A DNA stretch of 23,050 nt, from the NCBI GenBank assembly GCA_015679605.1, contig JAAAVE010000315.1, positions 1 through 23,050 on the forward strand. The letters run 5' to 3'. Source of the stretch: Podila epigama (lineage: Eukaryota; Mortierellomycota; Mortierellomycetes; Mortierellales; Mortierellaceae). The notes below the pieces were generated by a model. It was not told the origin of the DNA and made no database searches. It saw only the letters and a program-made list of their open reading frames with translations. This document shows positions 17,306 through 23,050 of the stretch, one piece after another. A program made the translations under genes and the position numbers. Position 1 is the first letter of the stretch. The number at the start of each line of letters is the position of its first letter.

Positions 17306-17914
17306 TTAGGGGGTGTTAGATTTTTTATCTAATGTGATGATTATAGGCCCAAGCATCGCAAGTAATAATACGAACGAACAAAGTATTAAATATAATCCAT
17401 ATGAAGAATACATTATATTACCTACAGCTTGAATTTGTTCATAATTCACAAAAATATTATTATAAATAGTATTAAATCCTGTATTTACATGTGAACCTGA
17501 ATAATTAATACCTGAATTTAAGAAATTTAATTTATCAAATAGAGCAGTAATTAAATAAACTTGATCAATCGATTTAGTTAAGGAATTTGATAAGATTAAA
17601 TAACTCAGAGAAACTGAAGTTATTATAGCTAAAGGAATATTTTTACTATAATCAGTCCCAGTCTCTGTTAATTCTACTAATCGGATATTAAGCATCATAA
17701 TTACAAATAGGAATAGTATAGCAATGGCTCCGATGTAAACCATTATATATGCTAAAGCTATAAAATTAATCCCTAATAAAATTAAATAACCTGCTAAATT
17801 AACAAATACTGCTATTAAAAATAATACTGATATTATAGGACTTCGAGCTGTAATTACCAATATTGCAGATAATACAGAAGTAAATGTTAATAAATCTAAT
17901 AATATATTATTCAT
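17306..17914 (-). CDS. nad6: NADH dehydrogenase subunit 6
   Basis: Membrane subunit of respiratory complex I. The 202 residues have about five hydrophobic segments. The family core AYIMVYIGAIAILFLFVIMMLNI (about residues 55-77) includes the pi-bulge helix, and a hydrophobic C-terminal helix (SSYGLYLILCSFVLLLAMLG) follows, then a short polar tail. The start ATG at 17914 gives the normal N terminus (MNNILLDLLTF). The last codons AAC ACC CCC TAA contain the C-rich motif found after other genes here, so signal and coding end overlap. It is read leftwards between trnK and rnl. Confidence 0.95.
   Translation of the reverse strand: MNNILLDLLTFTSVLSAILVITARSPIISVLFLIAVFVNLAGYLILLGINFIALAYIMVYIGAIAILFLFVIMMLNIRLVELTETGTDYSKNIPLAIITSVSLSYLILSNSLTKSIDQVYLITALFDKLNFLNSGINYSGSHVNTGFNTIYNNIFVNYEQIQAVGNIMYSSYGLYLILCSFVLLLAMLGPIIITLDKKSNTP
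17309..17317 (-). promoter_or_regulatory. C-rich 3'-end motif in the nad6 terminal codons
   Basis: Minus-strand AACACCCCC encodes Asn-Thr-Pro directly before the nad6 stop. It is the only copy in the window lying just before rather than after a native stop codon. Confidence 0.5.
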
Positions 17915-18401
17915 TTTTTTTATTTAGAGCTCCCTTTACGGGTATTGGTGAATTGATATTACATATCAATAACCAAAATATATAAATCCTAGCCTTAGAT
18001 GATTATCCTTTGTCTTTTGCTTCCAGTATACCGGCTTCGCAAAAAAAAGGATTTCGCTAAATCCCTTTATATAATAATATAAAGTAACTTGACACCTCTT
18101 TGCTCCCATAACATAAATAGATAGGAAGGTTTTGCGAATAAAAATAATAATCAATAAACATTATCATTTCACTATATAAGGTCTTAGAGATTTTCCTGCC
18201 GGTATGATCATAAAAAAAAATACTTATCTGAGAAAATAAGTAGGTCTTTTTTGTTTTAATTTATCCTAGAAGAAGGTTCTGATCTAATATTAATTTTTTA
18301 TTAACTCGCTTCGCATGTGGGTTTATTATTAATATCCGGGGTAAATCTTTTTACCATAAGATTTATTTTTTATAAATATAGTTATATATATATATATATG
18401 A
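17915..18401. other. Spacer between trnK and nad6
   Basis: AT-rich region upstream of nad6. It contains an AAAGGATTT-CGCTAAATCCCTTT hairpin (18046-18066), an inverted repeat ACTTATCTGAGAAAATAAGT (18221-18240) and a (TA)n run at 18382-18398. No gene. Confidence 0.5.
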
Positions 18402-18475
18402 TGAGAACGCAGAGACTCGAACTCTGATAAGATAAGATAAAAGCTTACTATTCTAGCCAATTGAATTACATTCTC
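18402..18475 (-). tRNA. trnK: tRNA-Lys(TTT)
   Basis: Acceptor GAGAATG/CGTTCTC with discriminator A, anticodon stem GTAAG/CTTAT around loop CTTTTAT (anticodon TTT), T-stem CAGAG/CTCTG with loop TTCGAGT. It lies upstream of nad6 on the same strand. Confidence 0.9.
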
Positions 18476-18927
18476 AATTAAAATAAAAAAAAAATATAAC
18501 AATCCTTAGATAAATTTTTTACAATTACTAATAAATAGGCCTTCAATATTTATTGTTATAAATAAAAAGACTTAAACATTTTAGTTTATATTATTTATAA
18601 TAATCTTATAAAAACAATTTCTAAAACATTAAAATAAATGTTAATTTATTATAAATAAAAGGTCAACTATGAAAAAAACCTTTTTATAAGTTTTGAATAT
18701 TGTGAATATAGAGATTTAGACTATTAATTATATCCTAAATATAAACATAAAAACTTATAACTATTATAAAGAAATTGTTAAATAGGCCTCCGATATTAAA
18801 AATAAATTTTACCACTCTTAGTATAACCTTATATTATATTTTTCTATTGTACAAAAAAAACTTATTTAAAAAAATTAATTATTTTAATTAACAAGGATAC
18901 TTATATAAAAGAAGATTATATTAACAT

Positions 18928-18973
18928 TAGCTTCCGGCGGAGCCAGATGCAGCCCCCCCTTCCGGGGGCAGCT
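18928..18973. repeat. GC-rich palindromic module
   Basis: AGCTTCCGGCGGAGCCAGATGC then AGCCCCCCCTTCCGGGGGCAGCT. The GGCTCCGCCGGAAGCT word recurs at 16381, 21816 and 22836 in either orientation. Confidence 0.75.
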
Positions 18974-19312
18974 CAATTAAAAATTTTTATTATAATTTAT
19001 AACATATTTGTATAAAATCCCGAATTCTTAAATCCAAAGGACATAAGGAATATTCTTCGCAAGTTTATTTTAAAAACTTTTACAATATATTAATAATATA
19101 TTTTAAGTTTCGGAGCTTCGGATCAAAGTATCTAGGTTATTCTGGGAGGAGCTTGTGAGAAGGGGAGTAATATTTATATTATATTGATGATCAATTTTCA
19201 GTCCGAAAATTATGCTATTTAAGGAATAATTCTTTTATGAAGCCGTATAGTTAGTTAATTTTATTTAATATATTTTGCTTTTATATTTTTTTTATTCTAT
19301 TATAAGCCGGTA

Positions 19313-19365
19313 AGCGGGGGGGGAAGCTTAGGGTCCGAGGGATGCATCCGGCTCTGCCTGAAGCT
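19313..19365. repeat. GC-rich palindromic module
   Basis: GCGGGGGGGGAAGCTTAGGGTCC, GAGGGATGCATCCGGCTCTGCC, GAAGCT. It shares GGGTCC and GATGCATC with the module at 22749-22851. Confidence 0.7.
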
Positions 19366-19505
19366 GAAACTTTTTCCTGCTGATTGAGATTTTTTTTCTT
19401 AACCCACCCCTCCCTACCGGGTGAGATAAAGTAATTAATGTCAGAGGCTAATATAATGTGACTTCAACTGAAAATTAAACTGGTAATACAATTATGAGGG
19501 GTTTT

Positions 19506-19577
19506 TGACTCCAACCGGAATCGAACCGGTAACTTTACTGTGAAGGAGTAATGTCTTAACCATTTGACCATAGAGCC
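19506..19577 (-). tRNA. trnE: tRNA-Glu(TTC)
   Basis: Acceptor GGCTCTA/TGGAGTC (with G.U pairs) and discriminator A, anticodon stem TTACT/AGTAA around loop CCTTCAC (anticodon TTC), perfect T-stem ACCGG/CCGGT with loop TTCGATT. A 5'-half copy lies about 220 bases away at 19793-19826. Confidence 0.9.
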
Positions 19578-19792
19578 CTAGTATTGTTATTATGTTTATA
19601 ATATAATAGGCCTTGTAGTAGATTAAAAAGGAGGAAGTTTAGTTGTATTACCTACTAAACAAGTAATTTGTTAAAGAAGAGGGTAGTGAAATTTCCATTC
19701 CTTAATATGAGGATGCACACGGCCCCGCCGGGTGCTACTTTTAATTAAACTTTTAAACTAAATAAATCTGAAGCCTAGTCTTGTCTCTTATT

Positions 19793-19826
19793 TAGCTTGA
19801 CCATTTGGTCATGGAGCCTATTATTG
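19793..19826 (-). pseudogene. Pseudo-tRNA: 5' half of trnE
   Basis: On the minus strand GGCTCCATGACCAAATGGTC matches the 5' acceptor and D-arm of trnE (GGCTCTATGGTCAAATGG), and the flank TATTATTGG resembles the trnE flank. No anticodon or T-arm follows, so it cannot fold as a tRNA. Confidence 0.75.
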
Positions 19827-19852
19827 GAGTAAGTTGTCTATGTAAGTGTTAA

Positions 19853-19910
19853 TATTATTTAATCTACTATTCACTAATTTTATTATTTAATCTACTATAC
19901 ATTAATTTTA
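19853..19910. repeat. 28-base AT-rich tandem repeat
   Basis: Two copies of TATTTAATCTACTATnCA(C)TAATTTTAT differing at a few positions. Confidence 0.8.
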
Positions 19911-20019
19911 TTTTTTAAAGATAACGAGCCCTAAAAAAGGGTGGTGCCCATTATTTTTATAATATTAATTATATATATTCGCATAAAAACTGGCAAGACC
20001 TCCCTATTATAAAATTACA

Positions 20020-20046
20020 GAACCCGCAGGGAAGCGGGTTCCTGCA
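20020..20046. repeat. GAACCCGC hairpin repeat
   Basis: Eight-base perfect stem GAACCCGC/GCGGGTTC with loop AGGGAA, followed by CTGCA. Identical in the core to 15280-15301, 20440-20461 and 23005-23026. Confidence 0.9.
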
Positions 20047-20250
20047 TAATTTTTTTTGATAAATATCTTTAAAGAATAAAGGGAATTATTGTATAAGACT
20101 AACGTCTATATGTTAAGACTCCCTTAGTGGTCCTCTCTGTCATATTTAAAAATTTTTTTAAATAATAATAAAATAAATATCAAATTTTTATTTAGATCAA
20201 GAAGGATAAAGCAATATATTGAATTATTGTTAAAGTCTTCTATATATAAT

Positions 20251-20324
20251 GTCAGATTAATTTCAATTGGTAAAATACATGATTTGTAATCATCGATATG
20301 CTTGTTCGAATCAGGCATCTGGCA
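20251..20324 (+). tRNA. trnT: tRNA-Thr(TGT)
   Basis: Acceptor GTCAGAT/ATCTGGC with discriminator A, anticodon loop TTTGTAA (anticodon TGT) on a stem with one outer mismatch, T-stem GCTTG/CAGGC with loop TTCGAAT. It is upstream of rps3 on the same strand. Confidence 0.88.
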
Positions 20325-20437
20325 AATAAGTACAATAAGAAACGAAATTACCTTTCCCATTATGGCTTTATTTTAAATATTTCGTTCTTTAGTTTACTTA
20401 AAGGAGTTTAGTTTTCGGAAACCACTTAAGATAATTA

Positions 20438-20467
20438 AAGAACCCGCAGGGAAGCGGGTTCCTGCAG
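20438..20467. repeat. GAACCCGC hairpin repeat
   Basis: Same core hairpin as at 20020, with the flanks AAAG and CTGCAG. Confidence 0.9.
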
Positions 20468-20537
20468 ATTTTAATTATTAAAAATTGAAACAATTTTAAA
20501 ATATTTTGGAAAAAAAACAATTTTTAGTATAAATTTA

Positions 20538-20592
20538 CATCCAACACGACATATTATATTATAAATAATAATAAGATGTTAGATGTAAAAGA
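20538..20592. repeat. Inverted repeat upstream of rps3
   Basis: TTTACATCCAACA (20534-20546) is the near-exact reverse complement of TGTTAGATGTAAA (20577-20589), with an AT-rich loop between. Confidence 0.6.
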
Positions 20593-20750
20593 AAAGTATA
20601 TAAATTAACTTTTATATTAAAGGTTCGATTCTATTCTCTAATTTAAGGGGAATGTTATAATCTGAAACTGCTTGATATTTAAACATAAATAAATTTCAAG
20701 AGTCATCTTTATATGGACAAAATTAGGATTAAAGATAAAAATATATAAAA

Positions 20751-21557
20751 ATGGGTAGTAAACATCCTGTGAGCTTAAGACTCAAAAAATCTACTAATTG
20801 GTTAAATACATCATATCATTTCTGTTCAAGAAATGGACTACATCAATTTTATGGGCTAGATAAAATTGCTTTAAATGTAATTAAACATTATTTTCAATTT
20901 GCTTTAATATCAAAACCTAAATTTAATAAAGATTCTAATAAAGTTGTTATTAGTTTTTATTATTTTTTAAATTTACCTGCACCAAAACGGTCTAACCGTT
21001 TTAGAGGATTCAAAGTTTTTAATTCGTCTTTTAAAAAAAACGCTAGAATTAATAATAACATTTTATTGCCTTTTAAAGCCAAAGGATATTCTAAGTTAAT
21101 ATTAAAATTATCTAGATTTTATGGAAAACCTGTTGAACTAAGACCTGTAAGAATTCATTATCCTTATTTAAATTCTTATATTTTAGCACAATATCTGGCA
21201 TTGAATATTAAAGCCGGTAAATTTAATAAATTAATGCGAGTTTTATTTAAAAAAGCTAAATTAGTAAAAAATAATAATACTATTTCTACTAATTTCAGAG
21301 ATTTAATAAAATATTCTTCTTTAATTAATAGCCCTTATTATTTATCAGGGTTAAAAATCCAAATCAGTGGTAGATTATCTCAACGAAAAGCAGCCAGCCG
21401 TACAAGAATCGTAAGAAAATCTAGAGGTCTTTTATCTCTTAATAGTTCTAATAGTTTAATAGATGCTAGCAAGTTTAGTTTCAAAGGAAAAAATGGAGCG
21501 GTAACGGTGAAAGTTTGGTTAAATAGTTCTCCTTTAAATTCGTTAACTAACAAATAA
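20751..21557 (+). CDS. rps3: Ribosomal protein S3, free-standing
   Basis: Mitochondrial small-subunit ribosomal protein of the uS3 family, which binds the 3' domain of the small rRNA near the mRNA entry site. The 268 basic, Asn/Lys-rich residues begin GSKHPVSLRL (2-11), matching the family's G-K-x-P-x-x-LRL start. A long low-complexity middle follows. The C terminus carries the family signature: KIQISGRLSQRKAASRTR (202-219), then RKSRG-L (222-227) and an end resembling GVIGVKVWI, here GAVTVKVWL (249-257). It stands alone downstream of trnT and not inside an rnl intron. A C-rich motif follows 57 bases after the stop. The start ATG at 20751 is the first in frame and fits the family N terminus. 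Confidence 0.93.
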   Translation: MGSKHPVSLRLKKSTNWLNTSYHFCSRNGLHQFYGLDKIALNVIKHYFQFALISKPKFNKDSNKVVISFYYFLNLPAPKRSNRFRGFKVFNSSFKKNARINNNILLPFKAKGYSKLILKLSRFYGKPVELRPVRIHYPYLNSYILAQYLALNIKAGKFNKLMRVLFKKAKLVKNNNTISTNFRDLIKYSSLINSPYYLSGLKIQISGRLSQRKAASRTRIVRKSRGLLSLNSSNSLIDASKFSFKGKNGAVTVKVWLNSSPLNSLTNK

Positions 21558-21613
21558 TAACTTATATTATACTTACTAATAATTTCATTTGCTAAGTATA
21601 TAAAAATATAATT

Positions 21614-21623
21614 AACACCCTCC
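21614..21623 (+). promoter_or_regulatory. C-rich 3'-end motif after rps3
   Basis: AACACCCTCC, 57 bases after the rps3 stop. It has one T in the C-run compared with the nad3 and atp9 copies. Confidence 0.45.
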
Positions 21624-21778
21624 TTTTTCACAATTTTCATAGACCCCTACAAGCTTGCGTGGAGGGGGAAGGAGGATAATAATAAAAACAGTGTAGAATA
21701 AATAGCTTACGAGTCTTTTTTATAGTTAAAAAATTAATAATAAACCTTTTGGAAACTTTCTTAAAATTCGGTTATAGT

Positions 21779-21905
21779 GCCGCCCTGCGGGCTGCAGGGC
21801 TGCGGGGCGCAGCCCAGCTTCCGGCGGAGCCGGGTGCATCGTTTATATAATATAAAGTTAGCTGCCCCCGGGAGGGGGGCTGCATCCCCCGGAGGGGGAA
21901 GCTTT
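21779..21905. repeat. Long GC-rich composite palindrome
   Basis: GCCGCCCTGCGGGCTGCAG, GGCTGCGGGGCGCAGCC, AGCTTCCGGCGGAGCCGG, GTGCATC, GTTTATATAATATAAA, AGCTGCCCCCGGGAGGGGGGC, TGCATC, CCCCGGAGGGGG, AAGCTT. It is the richest block of G+C in the window and is built from the same units as the other modules. Confidence 0.85.
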
Positions 21906-21928
21906 AAGTTTTTATCTAAATTATTTCT

Positions 21929-21975
21929 ATCTCCCCCGGAGGGGGGGGGGGGGTGATCAGCCCAGAGGCTGATCT
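21929..21975. repeat. GATC-bounded double palindrome, second copy
   Basis: TATCTCCCCCGGA, a run of 14 Gs, TGATC, then AGCCCAGAGGCTGATCT. It corresponds to 15934-15973 with a longer G-run. Confidence 0.75.
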
Positions 21976-22055
21976 TAATATTATTTTAAATGGATTAATC
22001 AAAAAAAAATGTCCATTTTATATTTATAAAACGGCCTCCTGCATTACTTATAATA

Positions 22056-22128
22056 GGTTAGTTAGCATAATTGGTAATGTATTGGTTTGCAAAACTTAAG
22101 GTCGTATGTTCGAGTCATACACTAACCT
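22056..22128 (+). tRNA. trnC: tRNA-Cys(GCA)
   Basis: Perfect acceptor GGTTAGT/ACTAACC, perfect T-stem GTATG/CATAC with loop TTCGAGT, anticodon loop TTGCAAA (anticodon GCA) on a weak stem with one mismatch. Discriminator T. Plus strand, downstream of rps3. Confidence 0.9.
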
Positions 22129-22262
22129 AAATTAATTCTTAATAAAAATTTTTCCAATGTCTTTTTATATAATAATATAATATATGGAAAGTATTTGAGT
22201 ATATTAAATATACTAATAGAGAGTGTATATATTTATTTAATTTATATAAATAATACTCAATT

Positions 22263-22393
22263 GTTGGGATAGTAATTTTAGCTTTATTATTGGGACTGTA
22301 ATTTTAGCTTTATCTGTTCGTTATTTTTCCGAAATTCTCAATTTTTCCCTTATTTTTCCGAATAAAACTTAATCTTTCCGAATAAAACTTAAT
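22263..22393. repeat. Two neighbouring tandem repeats
   Basis: First, TTGGGA(T/C)(A)GTAATTTTAGCTTTAT occurs twice (22264-22312). Then a TTTTTCCGAA family follows, with TTTCCGAATAAAACTTAAT in two exact copies (22356-22374 and 22375-22393) and two looser ones before it. Confidence 0.8.
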
Positions 22394-22748
22394 TTATCTC
22401 TTATATGAGGTTTTTAACAATTTTTATTATCAGTTTATAAAGTGGGGTGTTTCTTAGACTATAATAAGCCAGATTAAGTTCAGATTATTTATTTTTTAAT
22501 CCTTCTCTTCTTCTCGGGCCTACAAACTTGCGAAAGCGAATAAGAAGGGTATAATTACTCTTTAAAGGGTAGTCTTATTACAATATCGCCGGAAGCCGAA
22601 TTATAACTTAACTTCCTTAATTATTCTAATGGATAATATAAAATTTTTGAAAACACTTAGCTGGGCGTAGCCCCACAGTTATCCCTGTACAGTAAACATA
22701 ATTTAATAAAGTTAAATTTTCTTTATTAGTTAAACCATTATAAAATAA

Positions 22749-22851
22749 AGCCCTGTAGCCCGCAGCTTAGGGTCCCTGGGACCCGATGCCTCATTTCTTA
22801 TAATGAAGCTTCCCCCTCAGAGGGGAGATGCATCTGGCTCCGCCGGAAGCT
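22749..22851. repeat. GC-rich composite palindrome
   Basis: AGCCCTGTAGCCCGCAGCTT, AGGGTCCCTGGGACCC, GATGCCTC, ATTTCTTATAATG, AAGCTT, CCCCCTCAGAGGGG, GATGCATC, TGGCTCCGCCGGAAGCTC. It is the same modular build as 16254-16412. Confidence 0.85.
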
Positions 22852-22957
22852 CATATTTTATTTTTACTAAGTTATTTTCAATTATACGGCAATTCATCTT
22901 ACTCTTAAAGAGCTAAACTATTTATAGGTCTTATATTAACATTCTTTAGATTTTTTA

Positions 22958-23038
22958 AGAACCCGCTGAGAGTTCCTGCTGTACAGGGAACATTCTAAAA
23001 TAAAGAACCCGCAGGGAAGCGGGTTCCTGCAGTTTTTA
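22958..23038. repeat. GAACCCGC hairpin repeat with flanks
   Basis: A broken copy (AAGAACCCGCTGAGAGTTC, 22957-22975) is followed by TGTACAGGGAACATT and a perfect core hairpin (23005-23026) with CTGCAG and TTTTTAT. The whole matches 15235-15313. Confidence 0.85.
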
Positions 23039-23050
23039 TCTTAAAAAACT

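Larger units (their letters stand above)
18476..19505. other. One-kilobase spacer between trnE and trnK, no gene recognised
   Basis: Very AT-rich to about 18920, then GC modules at 18928-18973 and 19313-19365. The stretch 19105-19255 is less AT-biased and contains GGAGCTTGTGAGAAGGGG and GAAGCCGTATAG, which superficially recall structured RNA; I could not fit a group I or group II core or an RNase P RNA. Confidence 0.45.
19578..20250. other. Spacer between trnE and trnT
   Basis: Contains a pseudo-tRNA, a 28-base tandem repeat and one GAACCCGC hairpin (listed separately). The rest is AT-rich with no ORF of note. trnE and trnT are divergent here, so promoters may lie in this region. Confidence 0.5.
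20325..20750. other. Spacer between trnT and rps3
   Basis: AT-rich leader of rps3 with one GAACCCGC hairpin (20438-20467) and a near-palindromic stretch around 20538-20592 (ACATCCAACA and TGTTAGATGT arms). No gene. Confidence 0.5.
21558..22055. other. Spacer between rps3 and trnC
   Basis: Holds the rps3 3' motif, a CCCCTACAAGCTTGCGTGGAGGGG hairpin split over 21643-21667, and two GC-rich modules. No gene. Confidence 0.5.
22129..23050. other. Right-end spacer after trnC, no gene recognised
   Basis: AT-rich with tandem repeats (22263-22393), a weak minus-strand C-rich motif (AACACCCCAC, about 22443-22452), a GC-rich module (22749-22851) and a GAACCCGC hairpin at the very end. No ORF or tRNA supported. 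Confidence 0.5.

Noticed and set aside
19105-19255. Possible RNase P RNA or group II domain V (GAAGCCGTATAG)
   Set aside because: The conserved P4 strands of RNase P RNA and the AGC/GUU-type pairing of domain V are not present.
21380-21640. Minus-strand ORF antisense to the rps3 end
   Set aside because: It is a shadow of the rps3 C-terminal coding sequence and has no own similarity.

Overview
This window is part of a fungal mitochondrial genome. It is strongly AT-rich. It carries cox1, atp8, atp9, nad2, nad3, nad6, rps3, both mitochondrial rRNAs (rns, rnl) and eight tRNAs, plus group I introns and homing endonucleases. A free-standing rps3 (not inside an rnl intron), nad2 directly followed by nad3, and genes on both strands fit Basidiomycota or an early-diverging fungus better than Pezizomycotina; this placement is an inference. 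All tryptophans I checked in the protein genes are TGG.

Layout. Positions 1-4025 read leftwards: rns (about 2537-4025), a LAGLIDADG gene directly after its 3' end, a second copy of the rns 3' tail with a broken LAGLIDADG fragment, then cox1 exon 1 and the first 530 bases of its first group I intron. From 4340 nad2 and nad3 read rightwards, and nad3 is fused in frame to a GIY-YIG endonuclease. Behind them lie the displaced 3' two-thirds of an older nad3, still split by a 278-base group I intron, and a decayed nad2 5' fragment. trnI, trnD and atp8 read leftwards at 9713-8836. atp9 and a GIY-YIG gene read rightwards at 9876-10997. rnl (about 15085-11725) and trnM read leftwards and trnN rightwards. 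nad6, trnK and trnE read leftwards; trnT, rps3 and trnC read rightwards.

The most unusual theme is invasion of gene 3' ends. Three unrelated host genes (rns, nad3, atp9) each have an endonuclease gene immediately downstream, followed by a second copy of the host gene's own 3' end or 3' flank. The pattern fits mobile elements that replace the end of a host gene and leave the old end behind. At the rns locus it seems to have happened twice.

A C-rich motif, AACACCCCC or a close variant, lies at or just after the stop codon of nearly every complete protein gene here, and looks like a candidate RNA 3'-end signal. Non-coding DNA is filled with GC-rich palindromic modules of several families. One 33-base double-hairpin element sits in frame inside nad2 and again, inverted, inside the nad2 pseudogene.
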